From positions 24,227,501 to 24,291,500 of the forward strand of contig NC_056766.1 of the NCBI RefSeq assembly GCF_018687715.1: 64,000 bases of DNA. Direction: 5' to 3'. A model generated the notes under the pieces. That model did not search any database, was not told where the DNA came from, and was given only the letters and a program-made list of their open reading frames with translations. This DNA comes from Carya illinoinensis (taxonomy: Eukaryota; Streptophyta; Magnoliopsida; Fagales; Juglandaceae). Made by a program: the position numbers and the translations under genes. Positions 22,557 to 32,880 of this stretch are shown one piece after another (positions within the stretch are counted from its first letter, which is position 1; each line of letters begins with the position of its first letter).

Positions 22557-22797
22557 TTCGCTCGAGCGGAGGCTTTTGGCCGCTCGAGCGAATTCAGGCA
22601 GATTCAAACGCTCGACTGCCGCTCGACAGGGAGCTCGAGCGGGTTGCTGAAAAACGAAGATCGCTCGAGCAGAGACATTGGCCGCTCGAGCGAAATCAGG
22701 CAGAGTCGAACGCTCGATGTGCGCTCGATAGGACGCTCGAGCGAAATCAGGCAGAGTCGAACGCTCGACGCGCGCTCGACACCCCGCTCGAGCGAAC
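22557..22797. repeat. cluster of CGCTCGAGCG palindromes in the solo LTR
   Basis: At least six CTCGAG palindromes, usually inside GCTCGAGCG, occur in 240 bp. They are joined by AATCAGGCAGAGTCGAACGC spacers in about three ~55-65-bp units. The cluster sits 40-280 bp upstream of the TATA box, an enhancer-like position. Confidence 0.85.
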
Positions 22798-22838
22798 ATC
22801 GTATTTTGACAGATTTTAGGTTTTCCGCCGTGGGACCA

Positions 22839-22846
22839 TATAAAAG
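22839..22846 (+). promoter_or_regulatory. TATA box of the solo LTR
   Basis: TATAAAAG lies downstream of the palindrome cluster, as in the U3 region of an LTR. Confidence 0.6.
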
Positions 22847-24139
22847 GCCATTCTTCACTCTAGAGCCGCGGTTTTTGACTGGAGAACACTTCTTGGGAGA
22901 GAAAAACACAGTTAGAGGGATTCAATTCATCTGTTTTGGAGACGGAATTCCAATTTATTGCACAGACGTTGGATTCATACACGAGCACGGACGGGAGAAA
23001 GGCGTTGAATCGTTCCCTTGAGCTTTTGACGACCAGTTAAGGCTGCAAGGAGGATTTTTCAGTGTTTATTTTCTTCTTCCCATCTTCTCAGAACAATTAT
23101 GGTGAATTCGTTTATGTTGAATTCCAATTCTAGCATGAGCTAAATTTTCTTCTTTCTAGGAAAACGATGTAACCTAATTCCGAACTATGCTTGTTTGTCC
23201 ATGCTAATTTAATGAAATTCTCTCTTTGTTTATCTGATTTATTCTGAATTTATTGCTTCTAATTAACTGGCCATTGATTAGATGATTATTAATCTTGTGA
23301 TTTGCTATCGAAAGAGGGAATCATAGGGTAGATCTTGGATATTTCAGCATAGGTAAGTATAGAGATCGAAAGACTTGTATGAACCTGTGTAGTAATTAAA
23401 TCATTGGTCTTATTGCATTCTTGATTATTTAATTTGCATACTCTTGTGTGAATTGATAAACTAGAATCACTTCCAATTGACTATCGAAAGAGGCTTTTGG
23501 ATGAATTAGAGGTTTGCTAATAGACAAAAGAGGTTTAAGTTAAATTAGCTGGATGAGAAAAGCGTAGTGAAGAATTATGGTGAAATCGATTTCCTAGAAG
23601 TTTTATTCCCTATTGAATTTGATCTTCAAACATCAGTTTTACTTTCTTTGCTTATTTCTCTTGAGTTGATCTAGTTTTAATTGCTACTACAAAAACCTTA
23701 GTGATTCCTCTAGATAAAATTGAGATTAGCATAATTTTGGTATTTGGCAAGAGTAAGGTACCAATCCCTGAGGACGATACTCTTCTTATTACTTTACTAT
23801 AAAACTACGATACTGTGCACTTGCAGTTTTGCACCGGTCAATAACATAGAAATTAACTAGAATAGCCCATTAAGTAATTCAAATCCTTAACATCAAAGTT
23901 TATAATTAAATCATTTAATACCTCTTTTTAAAACAAGTTTATAGGATTACATATAGCCAAAATAATCTAACACTTCTAGCCTCCTAAGAAAGAAAACATA
24001 ACACCACTTTCAAAATAAAGTCTCTATACAAATACTCATACCAAATTTATTCCAAGAATCATTTAAGATTTTAAATAAGTTCATTTATTAAAAACCCTCT
24101 TTTATTTCAAATATACATAAAAGCACAACACCAACACCA

Positions 24140-24390
24140 TCTCCTTATATATTTGGTTACTCAAAACAATCCATAAATATATATATATATAGGAAAGTCA
24201 CCACAATAACACAGCCCATACATAATTGGTCTCTCAAAACAGGGCATATATATGTATGTAGAAACACAACCTCAAAACAGAGCATATATATGTATATACG
24301 AAACCATAACATTAAAACAACCCTATATATATACTTGGCTAAGCAAAATAGGGCACATACATATATATACCAAATCACAACATAAAGAGA
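24140..24390. repeat. ~55-65-bp degenerate tandem repeat with ATATATGTATA core
   Basis: Four to five units contain CAAAACAGAGCATATATATG and a CACAACC-like joint. It is a sub-repeat of the 2.5-kb solo LTR; open frames here are artefacts. Confidence 0.6.
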
Positions 24391-25585
24391 TGTAAAAAAA
24401 AAAAAAAACTAAACTAAACACAAGTACCACACAATGTTCGGTTGGTCTTAAACAATACCTAAAAACCGAATACATATATACAAGATAAATCATGTATTTC
24501 GAAACCTATATATTACCCATACTAAGAAATGAGTTAAGAATCTCTTACCCTCAACCTCTTCACTTCTTGGAAGATAAAAGCAACTGGGAAATCTCAAACT
24601 ATGAACAAACTCAAAATGGTAGGGAAAGAGATGTATGGTACGGTTTGAGGAAAATAAATTTCTTTCTTCCTTTTAGGGATCACATTGCTTGAATGATAGA
24701 AAGGAAATCTTAGTTTTCTCTTGAATTGGGAAATGAAAGAAGAAAAAGAGAGGAAGAAGGAGAAGGCATTGGCTTGGAGAGGAAGAACAAGGAGAAGGTG
24801 TCGGTTTGGAAGAAAAGAGAAGAAAGTTTTCTTTCTTATGGTGACCGACGGACTAAAGAGGGGATAAGGACTTGTCAAACTTCTTTTGGGGTTAGAAGAA
24901 AGAGATGGATTAGATAGGGATAAAAGAAAATGCTTACCTCACCAACCCTCACTCAAGACCGACGATTTGAAGGGGAAAAAGGGACTTAATTAATTTAATT
25001 AAGCTTATCCCATAAGCTATCAAGGCAGCCAACGGAAAGGAGAAAAGAATCACTTTAGACTAGTCAAAGCTTATCTCATAAGCTTAAAGAAGAACCAATC
25101 AAATTTAAGAAGGAAAGTTAGTCTTGGTCAAAGCTAGTCTCATTGGATTGGAAGGTAGACTGATGGTTCAAAGTAAATTAAAGGCACAAATTACTTTTAG
25201 TAAAAGGGACCTACGGATTCTACAAGGAATAAAGGTTTAAGTCACTTGGTCAAAGCTTCCCTTGGAAGCTAGAAGAAAGGGACGGCTTGGATGAAAAATA
25301 AAGAGATATTCACTTCACCTACCACATCCAATGGTAGAAATCAAATGGGGCTCTTTCATAAATAATACAAATTTGAGGGGCTTTAAGAGAAAATACTATA
25401 AGGCCTTAAAAATCATGTACTTAATTTATTTTAATAACCCACATAAAAATAAAAACACATCCGTCTTAAAATAAAATAATAACATAATAAAATAATAAAA
25501 ATCTTTATCTCAAAATATTTAACTTAAAAAATTAATAAAAAATAAAATGACGTAAGGACCTACGTATTAAGACTCAAGTATTACA

Positions 25586-25973
25586 CTACAAGATTTGCAC
25601 ATCGAACATAACCAGCCCACATCACTCTACACTAATAGCAAGTCAGCCTTATCTATTGCCACCAATCCAGTCCAACATGAGAGAACAAAACACATCCAGA
25701 TTGACTGCCATCTTATTCGAGAAAAGCTACAATAGAATATTATCAAGCTTTTCTACATTCCATTCAGATTGCAATTGGCAGACATCTTTACAAAGCCACT
25801 CGGTTCATTGCTCTTTCATCACATACTTCGCAAGATGAACATTCTCAATATACATGTTCATCTTGAGAGGGGTATTGGAGTATGGCTTCATAGATTGATA
25901 ATATGGAGTTAAAGTCAAAAATAGAGAAAAAGTCAAAAGTGGAGAAAAAGCATTAAATCTTCATTATTACCCT
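25586..25973 (+). pseudogene. Ty1/copia RNase H fragment, second part, and start of its LTR
   Basis: It continues from 21735: [37 protein letters not shown], and ADIFTKPLG near 25777. It ends with the purine run CTTGAGAGGGG before TATTGGAGTATGG (near 25872), which looks like a polypurine tract and LTR start. About 100 bp of the LTR remain before the CACTA end at 25974. One stop is present near 25730. Confidence 0.8.
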
Positions 25974-26990
25974 CACTACAAAAAAAAAAAAAAAGCAAAT
26001 TTGGTGGCATTGGTTATATGCCGGCAACTATCCACAAAAACGCCGCTAATTAATTCGCGGCATTTTTCTAACGGCGTAACCATCTGCCGGTAAGGAGGGT
26101 CGCTATTTTTATTGTTCCGATGTTTGAGCAAACGCTGGTATTTGTAAATCTCATTAGTGGCATTTGTATCAATTTAGCGGCATTTCTTGAAATGCCACCA
26201 CAGTACCTACATTAACATCGTTTCTCGAAACGTTGCCACTTTATCGTTGCCATCCTTGGCATATACTAGCAGCATTACCATAAACACTGCTGCTACTACA
26301 TTGCCAACGCATCATATAAATTGGCAGCATTTACTTAAATGCCACTAATAGTACATTGGCAGTGGCACATTGAATTTGTTAATGGTGTTTATATGACCGC
26401 CACCACTTTTTAAAATAGCGACATTACGATAAATGCCGCTACTAGTAATTTGTCAATGCATCATATGAATTGGCGGCATTTATTTAAATGCCACTAATAG
26501 TATGTTGGCGACACATTGAATACTTTAGTGGCGTTTATCTTAACGCCACCAATGACCTAATTTAATGGCAGTTATCTAAACGCCGCCACTAGTACCCTGT
26601 CGGCTCATCATATAATTTGACGGCATTTATTTAAATGCCACTAATAGTGCATTTGGCAAATTTTGTAACTACGTTTATCTAAACGACTCCAATTTTTAAA
26701 ATAGCGGCGTTAACATAAACGCCACCACATTACGTTGCCAGTGCATCATATAAATTAGCGGCATTTATTTTAATGCCAGTAATAGTACGCCGGCGACACG
26801 TTGAATTTATTAACGGCGTTTATCTAAACGCCACCATCAGTTTATTTTTCTTGTATTACGGCTTATTGTAAATGCCGCCACTAATTCGTTGCCGGCACAT
26901 TTTTTAAATTAATGACATTAATATAAACGCCGCAACATATACATTGCTGGCGCATTACATTAATTAACAGCATTTAGAACGTACCAATAA
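25974..26990. repeat. left terminal inverted repeat and subterminal repeat array of CACTA
   Basis: CACTACA at 25974-25980 is followed by about 1 kb with a repeated word of the form TGGCGGCATTTATTTAAATG and its inverse AACGCCACCA, in units of about 80-100 bp. Words occur in both orientations. Such arrays bind the TnpA-type protein in En/Spm. Confidence 0.8.
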
Positions 26991-29380
26991 GATGATAATA
27001 TCCCACAATAAAAAATATATGTAACATATCAATTAATAATAAATATGATATAATGAGTCATTATTCATCTAATAAAAAAAATTACAAATCAAAGCACATG
27101 AAAGTTCTTCATGGATAATTCTTCTTCTTCACATTGTGTTTGTCATTAGCTTTAGGACCATTTATTTCATGGGTAGTTCTTCTTCACACTTATCCAATGG
27201 TTCTTTGAAATTGTTATGCAAACGTTGAGCTTGGAAAAGACCAAAAAAGCTATACTAAATTAATAGAGAGAGTAAGATAAACACAATGTGAAGAATTGAA
27301 GGTCATAAAAGGCTGAGGAGAAACCGTGGTCAGAAACCATGGAAATGACAATAGAGCAAATTGCATCTCATTTGTCCAGTCTGCCTTGAAAAAGAGAGGA
27401 AAAAACAAAAACCATCTGCATACTCATACAAACATTCCAGGATATATATTCGAAATAAAAAGAAAACTATTACAATTTGTATTATTTCTTTCTTTCTTTT
27501 CCCTTTTCAATTAAATTGCATCTCTGTATTCTATTACTTTTGAGATAAATTAACAAATAAAAGAAGTTGGCACATGCGCTTTTGCTTGTTTGTCTCTGAA
27601 TTGGGTTGTAGAATGCTTGCAAGGCTGCTTCTTTCCTTTACTTCTTCACCATCCATAATTTTAATAGTTTTGGGTGAGTTAAATCGCTAATTTTAGGCAA
27701 ATTTGGGCAATGATAGCAGATGCTAAAGAACTGAAGTTGGATTTGAAGGACTGCATTCTTGAGGTAAGATCAGATTTCTCAATCTTTAACAAATGTATAT
27801 CGAATTGAAGTAATTAGAAATAGTTATATTTATCATACATAGGTAGAAATATTGCATGAGAAGTGCTAGATCTACAAAGAGATATTACAAAAGTAAGTTT
27901 ACAATTAGAGGCAAAATCTCAGTTTTGTTCCATAGCCCCAAGTACTTCAGTGTAGAACACATATACATCTAGAGTATAAAATACCGGAAGGCACAATTCA
28001 ATATCAAAGATGCTTGGCTTTCTTCTCTATATATGTCCAACAAATGATCACTCTTATAATTACTTTCGAATTCTCTTGACTACAATGCAAATGTATAATA
28101 CGATTCAAATAAGGGTTTCACCAAATTTAGACTCATCAATACTTGAAAGGACTTAAAGCATACCAACTTGTGTGTGCATCAAATATATGATGGAATAGAG
28201 ATGAGAGACTCAGCTCACGTGTACATTACACCCTTATTATGGAGAAAACCTAGCCAACACTTGCCCAGTTAATCAAGCTCTGCTACTAGTTCCTAACCAT
28301 CGTTATCAGCCATGAGATGACAAGCTCACCCAATTTTATTTTATTTTTTTTTATCAAGATCCTATATAGACTTGACTTAATAATCTTTAATCCAATTTAT
28401 CTTTTCATATGGGATGTATGGAGTCACATAGCTTAATAAATTGGAGCACGTAAACATATAGAGAGAAATTTCTTTTGAAATTGATTTTGAACTTTAAACA
28501 GCCCATCTCATATCACACATTAACAGAGCAGGCTAAAGGCATTTCAGTAATTCAAACATTAACGACTATACTAGATATAGAAAAAACCAAATCAAGCAAA
28601 ATTTAGGGACTTAAAAAAAGGAATATATATCTTGCCTTGAGCTTGGCTTTGTTGTGAGGATGGAAGAATTAAAGGCCTTGTTCATAACCTTATGGGAGTT
28701 GTAACCTTATGGTCTGGTTTGTTCGAGTTATGTCCTAGTAGTAACGTAACACCGAACAAAACAAAATGGGATTTAGTTGACAATACCAATATTTGAAGAT
28801 CTAGAAAGAATGTAAAAGCACTGAGTTTACAAAGTCTGTTTGGGAAGGAGGAAAATGCATTGAACTCAGCATTTTTTCGATTCTTACGATAAAGCTTTCC
28901 CTCAGAACACAGAATGACTAATTACCCGATAGTTTTGTCCTCTTGGTGATCTCGTGCTTCTTCTTCTTTGACTTCCCAGCAGCATTAACCTACACTAGAG
29001 ATTCACTTAAAATAATTACAGGCTATAGAAAAATAATTGCAAAACAGAGGTCACGGTAAGCATAGCAAAACAGATTTACGTTGGACTGGATTGCTCTATT
29101 TTTTTGCATAGCAAAATAGAGTTACGTTGTTGGCTTTATGTTGGTTGGGCTGTTTCCATGGTTTTACATCGGTTGGGCTGTTTCCATGGTTTTTCTGACT
29201 TGAGGAATTAAGCTTCGGCTTGACAGAAACTTATTAAAATGAGAACGAAGAGAGAACGTGAGGAATTAAGCTCCGGCCTAACGTGAGGAATTAACCTCTG
29301 GCTTGACAGAATGCTTAAGTTTATGGGAGGGATGGACGAGTTGCAGCGGGTTAGGGTTAATTAGCAATGAGAGGAAAATT
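26991..29380. other. unassigned interior of CACTA, left part
   Basis: This is AT-rich DNA with no recognisable protein motif on either strand. Short frames such as 27326-27514 show no conservation-like pattern. Near 29150 a ~30-bp word (GGTTGGGCTGTTTCCATGG) is repeated in tandem. Near 29210-29310 the word GAGGAATTAAGCTCCGGC is repeated three times. 29376-29380 is the AAATT target duplication of Tekay A. Confidence 0.45.
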
Positions 29381-31685
29381 TGTGATAACCCATTTTTACG
29401 TGTATTTTCACTGAAGGGTTGTTTTTAATTAGTTAATATATTGGTTTATTTATTTTAAATTAATGTATTTTAAATTGGTTTTAATTTATTTGATATCGTG
29501 TTTAATTTATTTTAGTCGTTTTACGGTTTTTAATATCGTTTTCGGCGGATTTGTTTTTAGTTTCCGGAGTGAGGATTGGACCTCATTTCTTTTCTTTTCT
29601 CTTTTTCTTTTTCCGTTTTTCCTTTTCTTTTTCTTCTTTTCTTTCTTTCCTTTTCTTTTTCTTCTTTTCTTTCTTTCCTTTCTTTTTCTTCTTCTTTCTT
29701 CCCCGTTTCCCCTCTCCTGCGCGCTACCCCTTCTTTTTCCCCTTATCGTCACTGCAACTTCGGCCGCCCATTGTGCCGCCGTTCGGCGGCTGTATTGTAC
29801 ACCACCCCCACCATTCTCTTCCCCTCCCACCAGAGAACATCCCCACCAATTTTTCAGAGCCATCGGGCCAGCCGTTAGCTACCACTAGCCCCTGGAAGTC
29901 ACTGCACTTGCTCTACTTTTCCCCTTGTCGCCGGTTGCTTTCGCAACCCAGAACCGTCGCTCGCCGGCGGCGTGGCCTACACCGCCCAGAACTACCGCTC
30001 ACTGACTGCTCCCCAGCGGCGTGCCCTACACCACCCACCCCTCTCACCGGTGAACATCCCCACTAAGTTTCACCTCCATCCGAGCCACCGTTAGCCACCA
30101 CGAGCTCCTACAAGCCATACGATTTTTCACCGATTCCGGCGCCATCGCACCACCTCCAGCCACCATATCTTCAAAACTTCTTCCCCTACCTCTTGCTGAC
30201 CTAAACCACCCATTTTCGGCCTCGATCCATTGCCGGAGCAGTTCCCACGAGCTCAACTCCATTCAGCCCATTTTTGGCCTTCGACCACCATTTCCACCGC
30301 CACCCACGGCCAAAACTCATTTCTCTTAACTTCATAAATATCTCAAGGCCATTCCCTACCAATCCCGAGTCTTGGTTTGTCCCCGTTCGAAAATGGGTAA
30401 TTTATTACCCACGGCCACAGTGTAAATTACACTGTTACGTTGCTTTTCTTCCGACGTTTGCAACGCCGCGAGCTTTCAAAAAATACCATATAGTGCTGTA
30501 AGTATTTTCTAAACTCTACTTTTAGATTTAAATATATTTTGCTCATTCAATAAATATTTGTTGTTGGTTGGCTGATTCCGGACTGAGTCCGAGGAGTTCG
30601 GGGGTCGGATAGATGGAGGACGGAGTTGCTTGTTTTATTGATTTATGGTTGGTTGATCGTTTTGTGCATTGATATTGCATTTACATGGTGCATGCACGAG
30701 CGTTTTAATTAAATTGAGAAAATCCTGTTTTATTAGCGTAAGTGGATTTTCGAGTGCGTGTGTATCACGACCCCAAGCCGGGATGGAGTATTATTCTGGT
30801 GCAGATCCTCTGGTCACTCAGGATCGTAATAAACTGAGTGACGTCCCCTAGGTTGTCGCTGGGCGACAACGGGAGCGGGGGCTAGAGGATGCTTGGCTAC
30901 GAACGCGCCGGGCGCAGAACCGGGCATCGCTCTACGCACCGACTCCGTGGCCCTTCGCTAGTGAGGGCTAGAGGATGCTTGGCTACAAATGCGTGGGGCG
31001 TAGAACTGGGTATCGCTCTTTTAGGTGTCACATGCGTGGTCGTTACCTGCGGTGTGGCACTGGACCCAGGGTGTGCGGATGACCCCTAAGGGAGGTCATG
31101 GTGCATACGGATTAATGGGTTAACGTTTTGAATTTGATATGGGCCAAATGTGACTTTTGGCGTGATATTTGGAAATGTTATGTTTTTGGGCCAAATGAGA
31201 TTTTTTGGCGTGCGTGGAAAAAAATATGATTTTATGGGTTTTGAGCATTGGCATCCTCTCATTTATATTGTTTGAGTTTTTATATGTTTTGATCTAGTGA
31301 TGTTTGGATTTTACTTACCTGCAGCACCATTTTTGGTATCGTAGATTTTGGTGCAGAGATCGAGAATGAGGAGGAGGAGGCTGAGCCAGAGGATGAGGCT
31401 CTGCCGGGGTGCTGAAGTTAAAGTTTAAGTTTTGTTCTTTGGCTTTGAAATAGTATTTGTGTTTTGTAATATTTATTTATGTATGTTTTAAACAGCTTTG
31501 TATTAAAGAAGAAAAAAATTCTGGTACTTAGTTATTGACTTTACTTATCTGCTGCGTATTTCTTCGTGCACATTTGTTGCTTATACACACACTTGGCACT
31601 CGTCGATAGGGTGGTGACCCGTGATATCATCACCTGGACGTCTCGATTTCCTCGTGTCCATGCGTGGGGATTTGGGGGCGTCACA
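29381..31685 (+). repeat. 5' LTR of Tekay A
   Basis: The 2305-bp LTR has a TTTTCTTTTTC pyrimidine tract near 29585-29700, which causes spurious open frames. It has an 86-bp direct repeat (30881 and 30967, GCTAGAGGATGCTTGGCTAC). Confidence 0.9.
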
Positions 31686-31687
31686 GG

Positions 31688-31699
31688 TGGTATCAGAGC
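31688..31699 (+). other. PBS of Tekay A
   Basis: TGGTATCAGAGC, the perfect initiator-Met tRNA complement, lies two bases after the LTR. Confidence 0.9.
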
Positions 31700-32268
31700 G
31701 GTCCGGCTCTGGGTAAAACCACATGTTCCGTAGGTATTACCAGAATGTTTTTAAGGTTGTGTTTTGAAATTTATTTTAAGTAAAGTTGCTTTTTGACATG
31801 TTTTATATGTTTGAATTTATTTGAGCTAGTTTGCTTGTGTTTATTTATTTAGTTATGTTATTGCATGCTGGTTTCTTTTTGTTTTCTTGTTATATGGTTT
31901 CAGTTTTGGTTTTGGTTTTATGTTGTTGGTTTTAATCATTTTTCTTAGAGGGGGTCAAGGGTTGTGTTGTGGCAGGAAGGCGGTATAATCGAGGATGCTA
32001 TTATTAGGCATGAACATTTAGTGTAGTAGGCTTGAATTTTTAGCGATTTGGTTCGCTTGTATGATGTTGAGGTCTGAAGAGAATGTCATGGTTTAGGCAA
32101 TCTTTGTAAGGTGGGAACTCACGTAGCAATGAGGAAAGGAATTAGTTTTAAGTCGCTTGAGATGATTGAGGTCAAGTTTTTGTAGAATTTATGGAACGAG
32201 GCTATAGTATAGGAGAGCGTAGGTTCAACGAACTTTAAGGATATGTTTAAGGGAATTTTATTTAAGGT

Positions 32269-32880
32269 TTGGGGTCTTTTGCCACTGTGACCTGGCAGCG
32301 CATTAAGAAAGAATTTAATGATCACTTCTTTCCTGCTTCCGTGAGGCAGCAAAAAGCAAGAGAGTTCTCAAGCTTGGTCCAAGGGAGCATGACCGTGGAA
32401 CAGTACGCCCGAAAATTTATAGAACGTGGGCGATTTGCTCCCCACCTCATTGCCTCGGAGGAGATGCAGGCCAAGTGTTTCCAGGAGGGTCTACGTCCTG
32501 ATATATGTCGAATGGTGGTCGGCCACAGGATATCCACTTTTCAGGATTTAGTGGATGTGGTCACTCTTGCAGAGCGAGAGGTTAATTTGAGTATGGGCTC
32601 CCCTCCAGGATAAAAGAGGCAGAGTTTTACTGGTGAAGGAAGTAGATCGAGTTCGCCTCAAAAGTTTGTTCAACGGACCGGGACTCGACCACAAGCAGCC
32701 TCGGGAGTGCGTATGGGAGGACGAGTGCCAGTTTGTGGAAGATGTAATAGAGCTCATGGAGACAAGTGTCGCCAGACGGAGCATATTGCTCGTGAGTGCC
32801 CTAGTCGAGTTCAAGAAAGCCATGGAGCTCATCGCAGTGGTAGAACTAACCAGAGGCAATTAGCTCGGGCTTGAATGTAC
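32269..32880 (+). pseudogene. partial gag of Tekay A
   Basis: The frame begins abruptly at GSFATVTWQRIKKEFNDHFF and runs through VQGSMTVEQYARKFIERG, EGLRPDICRMVV and SMGSPPG. A stop lies at 32611. Further on it shows a CGRCNRAHGDKC knuckle-like segment, EHIARECPSRVQ and a stop near 32872. It parallels element B at 42181-42860, including the linker between domains. The gag N-terminus (B 41692-42180) is missing. Compared with B, the second knuckle lacks the GGPQCYRCC part. No ATG of its own is convincing. Confidence 0.8.

Larger units (their letters stand above)
22519..23840 (+). mobile_element. 1.3-kb solo LTR carrying CTCGAG palindromes
   Basis: It runs from TGATGGCTTGC to GCACCGGTCA with a perfect 5-bp duplication ATAAC (22514-22518 and 23841-23845). 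TATAAAAG at 22839-22846 marks the promoter, so orientation is plus. The end (CCTGAGGACGATACTC, then TGCACTTGCAGTTTTGCACC) resembles Athila/SIRE-type LTR ends; the superfamily is uncertain. The 166-codon frame starting at 22521 is LTR sequence, not a gene. Confidence 0.85.
21736..25585 (-). mobile_element. 2.5-kb gypsy-type solo LTR with a nested solo LTR
   Basis: The target duplication CTACA is perfect (21731-21735 and 25586-25590), and excision rejoins the copia RNase H frame. Ends are TGTAAAACCCC and ...AGTATTACA. Without the nested 22519-23840 insertion it is about 2.5 kb. In its own (minus) orientation it holds the ATGCTTACTGAGTATTAGAC-like segment found in long gypsy LTRs. No internal domain, PBS or polypurine tract was seen. 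The 24600-25300 part is purine-rich and gives short open frames that I do not accept as genes. Confidence 0.75.

Noticed and set aside
22521..23021. 166-codon open frame
   Set aside because: It runs across the CTCGAG repeat, the TATA box and the leader of a solo LTR with perfect target duplication; no family motif.
26991..29375. Possible captured host gene inside CACTA
   Set aside because: No frame longer than about 60 codons with recognisable domains and no convincing exon chain.
29463..30066. Long overlapping plus-strand frames rich in Phe and Ser, and minus-strand Lys/Arg frames (also at 35618-36095, 39589-40065 and 46580-47200)
   Set aside because: They lie in the pyrimidine tract and GC-rich part of the Tekay LTRs, recur in all four LTRs in shifting frames and show no domain.
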